The position numbers and the translations under genes are program-made. Under the pieces are notes generated by a model. It made no database searches, was not told the origin of the DNA, and worked only from the letters and a program-made list of their open reading frames with translations. Shown piece after piece: positions 55,778-64,000 of a stretch of DNA of 64,000 nt; position 1 is the first letter of the stretch; each line of letters begins with the position of its first letter. This DNA is from Gloeophyllum trabeum ATCC 11539 (taxonomy: Eukaryota > Basidiomycota > Agaricomycetes > Gloeophyllales > Gloeophyllaceae), in the NCBI RefSeq assembly GCF_000344685.1, contig NW_006920411.1, forward strand, positions 2,667,910 through 2,731,909. Reading direction: 5' to 3'.

Positions 55778-58700
55778 CATGAATGGCTTGCAGGAGCTTC
55801 CTACGCCGAAGCGGACATCGATTCATCAGCTCTTGAATCCCGTGGCTTCAGGACCACCGGCTGGGTATGCCGAGGCCAGCCAACTTCCACCATACAATGC
55901 CAACGGCAACTCCATGCAACAACACGTACAACAAGTCTATCCGTCCCAGAATCAGTCAGGATCCTCCTTCAGCTTGCGTGCAGCCAATTGGGAGCCTAAC
56001 GGGGAGGATGAGTCGTTACAGCGGCCGAGACCGCAGAATGGTGAGTCCGACGAGCACTGCCTGTAGTTCTTTGCCGTTAACAGATCGCGCAACGAAGGAC
56101 ATGGGCCGCCCCCTGGTAAGCGAGTAGGCGAACAGATACCCTATGGCGCGATACCCTGGTCACCGCAAACAGGCGCTCTTCCCGCCGATGCGCCACCTAC
56201 TTACATGACTCCAGCTATACCTCAGATTTACTCTGACGAACGCACTGGCGAGTCTCGCTCATTTCTAGCCATTTATTTTATCCTAAGAGCCTGTTGTATT
56301 TACCTATAGCGGCGCAAGGCGATCACGCTGTTAAGAGTATGCTCGTTGTTTGCCTGAACTGATGCTTCAGAGCGCTCACTTTTATTGCTGTGTAAAGACC
56401 ACTATATGCCTCAAGCTATCCCACAGCCGCCTATGGCCTTTGCCGCGCCGGCAGGTACAGTACTACTTTCTCCAGATTCTCAGTGGGCTTGGAACCCGGG
56501 ACATACAGGTGTGTACCAGAACGTGGAGCGGGCTTCTGTTCGTTTGGCGGCACGTGCTACTGTAGAACATGAGCAGGCTGCCTCGCAGCCTAGAGTAGCG
56601 CCTCCAACGCAGTGGGTCATGCCTTATGCACCCGGTGCCTGGGTCGCTATTCCTATCCCACATCCGATGCATGCCATGATGCCCGCAAGTCCTTCTGTGC
56701 ATCAGCCGCAGCCCCCAGCAGAGAAACGGCCCTCTGCAGACGAGGAGGAGCAAGAGCAGCGGCCGAGTAAGGCTAAGAGGAGTAGAGCCAAGTCAACAGC
56801 TACAGGTGCAGTAACTGGTACGTTTTTCTTAAGGTTCATTTACTCTCCTGTTCGAAGGGGCAGCTATTTCAAAAATAGCGGGCTCGTCGAAGAGGGGTTT
56901 TAACAAGAAAAGGCGTGCTGAGGCTGCTAAAATCCAAGCGCACAACGGCAAGTGTTTACCAGAGGAACTTCCCCATTGTAGATCGTAATCATTGATGGTC
57001 TTCCTCTACACAGCCCAGTTCAACAGGGCGACTCCAGCAGTGTACGTCACAAGCGATCAAGGGAGAAACAAAGTTAGCAACGGTGATGGTAACTTAGCTC
57101 CCCTCGCACTCTGCACATATATGCGTCTTACTCGTTTGATCTGCCTGATTCAGGCAGCATGACCATTGTGTGCGACAACGGTGTACAACTGCCCGAAGCA
57201 ACAAGCGCTCTACGTCCGGAATTGCAGTTCGCAAGGTGTATGTCAAACCGATACAAGGCCGATTCGTTCCCCCGCTGTGTGTCTTGCACGCGCCGGTGGG
57301 CTGGAGACCAGTGTCGCTTCCAGGGTATCCGCTTTTTCCTCAAAGACGATCAGGGCAAGATCGTTGGCATCAGTTTTGTGGAAAGTCAGAAACCTGACTC
57401 GCCTACGATGAAGTTTCCGGAGCGGTGGAATATCGAGTTGGCTGCGCCATATATAGATCGGATAAAGGTGAGGTTAACACTAGTCTGAATTCGCTACGTG
57501 ATGTCGATGTCTAGTGTTAGAGAACCGTGGCCAGAGCTCTGCTACCGACCCTGCGAGAAGAGCAACAACATTTGTCAGCGCCGGGCGTTATACGTCGACC
57601 GAGAGAAAGTGATGTCCGAGCTACTTGCGGTAGGTGCCTATGCATTATATGGCCGTTATCGTTAGTGATAGCTTTGCAGACACATGCAATACCTCAATAT
57701 TCTCCAGCAGTTGGATGTGCCGGATGTGCGGTCGCGAGGCCTGTGGGGAATGCTACGAACAAGTCAGGCAGCTGACAGAAGTTCGGTCGGAAGCAACGGA
57801 GGCCGAAGTAGCGGCCATGCAAGCCAAGCGGGAGAGGCACGCCCACTCCAATCCTTTCTTCTTGGCCTGCAATAAGCGGACTGAGCATACGCATGGTCAC
57901 TTCTCCCCGATGTCGCGGTTTTGCAAGGCTGAGCTCGACGAGGCTATCAAGGAGATGGAAGACTTGCTGCGAGAGTCACAGGACGATCAAGACAAGGAGA
58001 TCGCTGATCCTTCATTGGACAAGGCTGCTGCAGCCTCAGAAGCATCTACTTTGTCTTCGGAACAGGATCACAGTGCGCCATCGTCACCAGAAGCCAAGAG
58101 CTCACCCCGCGGTGTGGCGGATGAGTCACCCTTAACATCCCCTCAGAGCGATTCTCACTCTCCCGTGATCGGCCGTCCTCCGGTAACGTTGACCGAGGAA
58201 GTTCCAACGCATCACATCGAGCGCTTCTCAGATGAGACGTTCACTGATGACGCCTTTCGACCGTTATGGGCAAAGGGTGAACCTCTCGTTGTCACTGGTC
58301 TTTTGCCCAAGTTCCAGATCCGTTGGACCCCCGAGTATTTTATGGAGAAGTACGGATCACAAGCCTGCCTTATTGTAGAGTGTCAAACAGATCAGAACAA
58401 GCGCGTGACTGTTCGAGACTTCTTCAAGGATTTCGGAGTGTACGAAGGTCGGAAAGAGTGTTGGAAGTTGAAGGTACGTCTGGATGAGGATGCTAGTAAA
58501 GCAACAGAAGCTGAACCGCTGGGGACGAAAGGACTGGCCATCGTCTACAGAGTTCAGCACAGCTTTCCCGGAGTTGTTTGAAGACTTCAGTCGCGCCGTT
58601 CCCGTACCAAACTATGTCAGGCGAGACGGCGTTCTGAACCTTGCGTCCCATTTTCCATCAAACACTGTTGCTCCTGACATTGGTATGCTCATTTCTATGC

Positions 58701-59364
58701 GGTTCATTTTCACGCTGCTGTACCTTATGGTTTCCCTAGGACCTAAAATGTACAACGCAATGGCGTCCTCTGATCAGCCCGGGAGCAAAGGTTCAACTCG
58801 TCTCCACATGGACATGGCGGACGCTTTGAACATCATGACGCACGCTGCTCCCTGTCCGGACGGCTCTCCTGGATGCGCAGTATGGGACCTCTTCAGAGCT
58901 CAAGATGCGGACCATCTGCGAAAGTTCCTCAAGAAGAAATTCAGAGGCACTTTCCAGAACGATCCGATCCATAGCCAAACGGTATACCTCGACCGGCAGT
59001 CGAGGCAAGAGTTGTACGAACAGTTCGGCGTCAAGAGTTACAGGGTGTACCAGAAGCCTGGAGAGGCCGTTTTCATACCTGCCGGATGTGCACACCAGGT
59101 CGGTATCTCCTTCTTTCTTCTCATTGCGTATCGGTATTTATGACTATAACTTGTCAGGTTTGCAACCTTGCCGACTGCATCAAAGTAGCCATCGACTTTG
59201 TCAGCCCCGAGAATGTGGACCGGTGCGAGACGCTCACGAGGGAATTCCGACAGCAAAACCAGGCGCAACAATGGAAGGAAGATGTCCTGCAATTGAAGAC
59301 CATGATGTGGTTTGCCTGGTTATCTTGCTGTCGACAAGAGAAGCAGGCGGCTGAAGATGCTTGA
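55778..59364 (+). CDS. KDM3-type JmjC histone demethylase
   Basis: A Fe(II)/2-oxoglutarate oxygenase, probably acting on H3K9 methylation. It begins MNGLQELPTPKRTSIHQLLN. A long Pro/Gln/Ser-rich region with basic clusters (RPSKAKRSRAKS, SSKRGFNKKRRAEAAK) follows. A first zinc-binding region has CVSCTRRWAGDQCRFQGI. A second is the KDM3 finger, DTCNTSIFSSSWMCRMCG followed by REACGECY. The JmjC domain has WTPEYFMEKYGSQACLIVEC, GPKMYNAMASSDQPGSKGST, then LHMDMADALN supplying the iron ligands His and Asp, and IPAGCAHQV supplying the second His. All three ligands are present. The first exon join needs a GTCCGA donor near 56048, and one later intron is GC-AG (56948-57013). Some of the 5' joins are tentative; the catalytic part is clear. 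Confidence 0.88.
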
Positions 59365-59980
59365 CTAGATATCTCGACGCACGGATTGATGTTGCGAGTT
59401 TTGAGCGCACTTGTTTTCCTGCTAGCATTGATTCTTTCATTTTTTCGCGGAGGTAATCCTGTTTCAAATGTAACATTCTCGGGTTTCAGTACGCGTCTTT
59501 TCCCGCTTCTTCTTTGCTTGCCCTCTATGCTCGTGAAGCTCATACATTCACACCGAGCCTCCCCACTACCATCGGTTGTACTATATCACTGTTTTGTTGG
59601 CGTCGCAGAAGAACACTAATGTTGAAGTTATACATTGCAATATTAATTGCATCCTGATGTTTGCGTTCACTTGGTTCGATACCGGGGTTCTTCTCAGTCC
59701 CTCGCTATGTTCACCCTTCCGCTCTGACCAGCTCGATATTTGCCACAAAAGATCCACGAGACCTTCGCTCTCCTCACGGTTTTGATTCATATAAACGGTG
59801 GTGAGGCATAGATACCACATCCGTTCTGGGAACATAAGACAAATCAAAGGTACATAGTAATACATTTCAGAAAATAGACAATGGATGCAACTCAAACAGA
59901 GGAACAAGTAGACACAGGAACGGACAGATAGCGGAGCGATCGTACCTGCTGCAGGAACCAGGCCAGGCACTCGATGTATA
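59365..59980. other. Convergent intergenic region
   Basis: 616 AT-richer bases between convergent genes. No gene seen. Confidence 0.6.
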
Positions 59981-61341
59981 TTAGTCGCGTCGTAGCTCCC
60001 GCAGGCAGCCGCAGGACCTGGACCTCTTCAATCTCCAGGCGAGGGTGTGCTTCCTGGCAGGTATATACGGGTCCTGCACGTGTATTAGGTACAGGTTCAG
60101 AACGTGTGGAAAGCCAATGACGCGGGGAATGGAAGGCGAAGAATGGAGGAGCACAGCTTACTGGACGGCGATCGGTAATGGAAGCGAGATTGTCGCGGAG
60201 GAGCTTCATATCCCGGGGGCTAGCAACGCCCGCCTAAACAGCAGCCAATCGCGTTCAACCCAGGGCAGGCACGTGAGGCGGAGATGAAGGAGAATGGACG
60301 TACGCGGTGCGAGGCGAGCCAGTCGCGGATCCGCCGCTCGTCGAGGTAGAGCAGCGCGCGCTCGCGCGAGCGCCGGTCGAACTGCTGTGCGTCGAGCGTC
60401 CGGCGCCAGGATACCCACTGCAGGTAATCTTCCTCCGCGCGGAGCGGGTCGACGGCGCCTTTGCGTATTGCAGCCCAGGACTCGCGGCTCTGGTGTGTAC
60501 ACGGTCAGGCTCAGGGCCCCACGCATTAGTCAATCGGATGGAGAGACGGGTACCTTGGAATGCTCGCCCGGGGTGGGCGTGTGTAGCTCGGAGGGCCGGC
60601 GGTCGCGCCTGCTCAACTCGAGCGTATATTCCAGACCGACCCACTCGCCAATGTCGTCTTCTACTGCAGCTGGAGTATGGGATTCTTGGAGCCCAAGCCG
60701 GTCGTTGGTGATATCCGCCAGAAGAGTATCATAGTCCTAGGCGAACAACGACACTCAGAGGGGCTGCCAACGGACACAAACGGGAGTGGGCGTACGATGG
60801 GCTTCGCGGGCTGCTTGCCCCGCTTGATCTCCTCGAGGCGCTCGTCGCGGCACTCGTCCTCGGTAAACCACGTGAACGTGCGCTGGTGCACCTGAGACTG
60901 AGAGTCGGGCACAGATATACAGGTCTGTTCGGAGTAGCAAGTCGAGAGCGAAGAGCGCGAGTCCGAGGATACCGACTTGGCGTGGAGAGAGCCAGCGAGC
61001 GTCGTCGACGGCGAGAGAGACTGGGACTCTTGCAGTTGAGTACCGGCGGCGGCGCAATCCGCGGGAGCCAAGGTTACAATCTGAGAATCGAGGTCCGGCC
61101 CAAATTCGAGTGCACCGCGCTGGACAGCCTGGTATCCAGAGTTAGAGTTAGAGAAGAGGCTCCCAAGTCCTGTGGTGGCCACCCTGTTCTTCAAGCGCGC
61201 CAGGATATTGGAAGACTGAGCAGACCACGTAGAGATGCCATTATTGAGGCTGTCGCCGCTATCCGAAGGTGTGAGACCCCCTGCGTGGTTGCCATCGGGG
61301 CCTTCAGGACCGGGAGGGAAGAAGTGGTATACGCCATCCAT
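59981..61341 (-). CDS. Unrecognised basidiomycete protein
   Basis: Five exons join in frame. Exon 1 starts MDGVYHFFPPGPEGPDG (the open frame extends upstream only without ATG). It contains SNILARLKNRVATTGLGSLF, a Ser-rich linker, and FTWFTEDECRDERLEEIKRG followed by KQPAKPI and a GTACGC donor. Exon 2 is DYDTLLADITNDRLGLQESH, then EDDIGEWVGLEYTLELSRRD. Exon 3 has ESWAAIRKGAVDPLRAEEDY and LQWVSWRRTLDAQQFDRRSR, both Trp-rich and conserved-looking. Exon 4 is AGVASPRDMKLLRDNLASIT, and the last ends CGCLRELRRD at 59981. The RERALLYLDERRIRDWLASH segment looks like a charged helix. No domain recognised. Tandem with KRR1, 234 bp downstream of it. Confidence 0.65.
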
Positions 61342-61575
61342 GCCTTGCTTTTTCTCGAAAGAAGCAGAACCACAAGAGCGAAAAGATATAGTCGGATGAG
61401 TGAAGGTGGAAAGAAACAGGTTCCATGTTCGCGTCGGACGCGTTCGGGCACGCGACGTTACTGTCACTAAATCACGTGCCGTGACCTACGCGCTCCCGCT
61501 TATCCTGAGCCCAACGCAGAACAAGCAAAACAGATTAGAATGAAGCAATATAATACAACATCACACCCTAAAGAA

Positions 61576-63080
<1,505 letters not shown>

Positions 63081-63269
63081 GAGTGCCAGCCAGAATAAAC
63101 AAGAGAGATCGAGCAAGGAAGTTTGCCGGTTTCCGAAATATTGAAGCTGCTGACGTAAGCACAGATCCATCGACGGGATGGTGGCGGTGCAGCAGGGCTT
63201 GGATTTTGTCTCCGTCTCATCGCTGCACCCAACCACGCCCACTTTCTTACACCCCGCACATCGACTGCA
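63081..63269. promoter_or_regulatory. Shared divergent promoter, krr1 / NCBP3-like
   Basis: A 189-bp gap between the two start codons. No TATA box recognised. Bidirectional use is inferred from spacing. Confidence 0.5.
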
Positions 63270-64000
63270 ATGGACATCATCCCCGACGACGCGATGGCCC
63301 CCGACGCCGCCCCCCTCTCCTACGACGATGCCGTCGCCTACGAAGACCAGCTCTCGACCACCGCAACAGTCGCAAGCGAAACAGCAATAATGGCAGACGA
63401 AACACCCGGAGCGCCCTCGCTCGCGAACAGGATCGGCCAGACAAAGGTATACCTGCTCGCGGACGCCTCGCTGTCCAAGGCCGGAAAGGTGCGCGTGTAG
63501 CCTTCGTTGGCGGTGATCGCGCGCGGCCCTGATGCGAGCGTGTTATGTGTGGTAAGCGGAAGCGCGGGGAGGACCTGGGCGAGGATATGGAGGAAGATAT
63601 TGCTGAAGAAGGCGCGCCGCTCTCTTCCCATAACCATTGGTCCCCCGAGTTTATGGACTAAATGGGCCGTATGCAGATCAGACCTACCGCCCGAACGCGG
63701 TGCTCCTGCATGGCCCGCCCATCGCGCACCTCCCCACCTCCAACCTCTTCGCCTACGCAACTCACTTCGACTCGCACCCCATGGGGCTCGAGTGGATCGA
63801 CGACACCACCTGCGTGCTCGTCTTCGAGTCGCGCGCCGCCGCGCGCCTCGCCCACCGCGCCCTCTCCAAATCCCCCACCGAAGCCCCCGACGAGGCGGGG
63901 TTCGTCGCGGCCAAGCCGATTCCCGTCGCGCTGTGGCCTGCGGAGGACCGCATCAGCAAGGTCCTGGGGAAGGGCGAGGGCCTCAAGGGCGCGATCCGCA
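63270..64000 (+). CDS. NCBP3-like RNA-binding protein, 5' part (runs off the right edge)
   Basis: NCBP3 binds the cap complex and joins NCBP1 in mRNA export. Exon 1 is MDIIPDDAMAPDAAPLSYDD through RIGQTKVYLLADASLSKAGK with a GTGCGC donor at 63489. An acidic second exon seems to start near 63556 (RKRGEDLGEDMEEDIAEE). The third begins at about 63682 and carries the RRM-like NCBP3 core: YRPNAVLLHGPPIAHLPTSN, LFAYATHFDSHPMGLEW, then IDDTTCVLVFESRAAARLAH, where the W-I/V-DDTTC pattern is diagnostic. The 2-to-3 join needs phase 1; the best candidate is a GC donor at 63612, otherwise an in-frame TAA near 63659 would end the protein. The assignment rests on the core motif, not on the joins. Confidence 0.78.

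Overview
The window is nuclear DNA of a filamentous basidiomycete, most likely an agaricomycete (a polypore-type genome is my guess). Nearly every gene is cut by many 45-75 nt introns with GTRNGY donors, CTRAY-like branch points and YAG acceptors. Coding DNA is GC-rich, genes are tightly packed, and decayed gypsy-type LTR sequence is present. Most genes had to be rebuilt exon by exon; the joins I quote are those where reading frame and protein family agree.

Layout. 1-1115 is the 5' part of an unrecognised minus-strand gene. 1116-8392 is CpG-poor, repeat-rich and apparently gene-free. 8393-25942 is a gene island: swd1/RbBP5 (-), tti2 (+), a small basidiomycete protein (+), calcineurin B (-), mitochondrial MSS1/GTPBP3 (+), a WDR89-like protein (-), a Tra2-like SR protein (-), ribosomal protein eL18 (+) and the MBOAT lysophospholipid acyltransferase ALE1 (+). 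25943-36244 is a second repeat-rich stretch. It contains a MARVEL-type membrane protein, a small four-exon gene, two inverted-repeat elements, a gypsy-like LTR and a scaffold gap whose two edges carry the same 669 bp. 36245-64000 is a second gene island: a small one-TM protein (-), the GNL3/Grn1 GTPase (+), an MDR-family protein with a very long disordered N-terminus (-), ESF2 (+), ARS2/Pir2 (+), the SSK1 response regulator (+), a KDM3-type JmjC demethylase (+), an unrecognised protein (-), KRR1 (-) and the start of an NCBP3-like RNA-binding protein (+).

Functional themes are ribosome biogenesis (eL18, GNL3/Grn1, ESF2, KRR1), nuclear RNA and cap-complex biology (ARS2, NCBP3-like, Tra2-like), chromatin (Swd1/COMPASS, KDM3), stress and calcium signalling (SSK1, calcineurin B) and PIKK chaperoning (Tti2). 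Five gene pairs are divergent over 167-566 bp and probably share promoters.

The most unusual observation is in KRR1. The conserved N-terminal reading frame is kept only if a single nucleotide (position 62880) is spliced in as a one-base exon between two ordinary introns of 55 and 52 nt.
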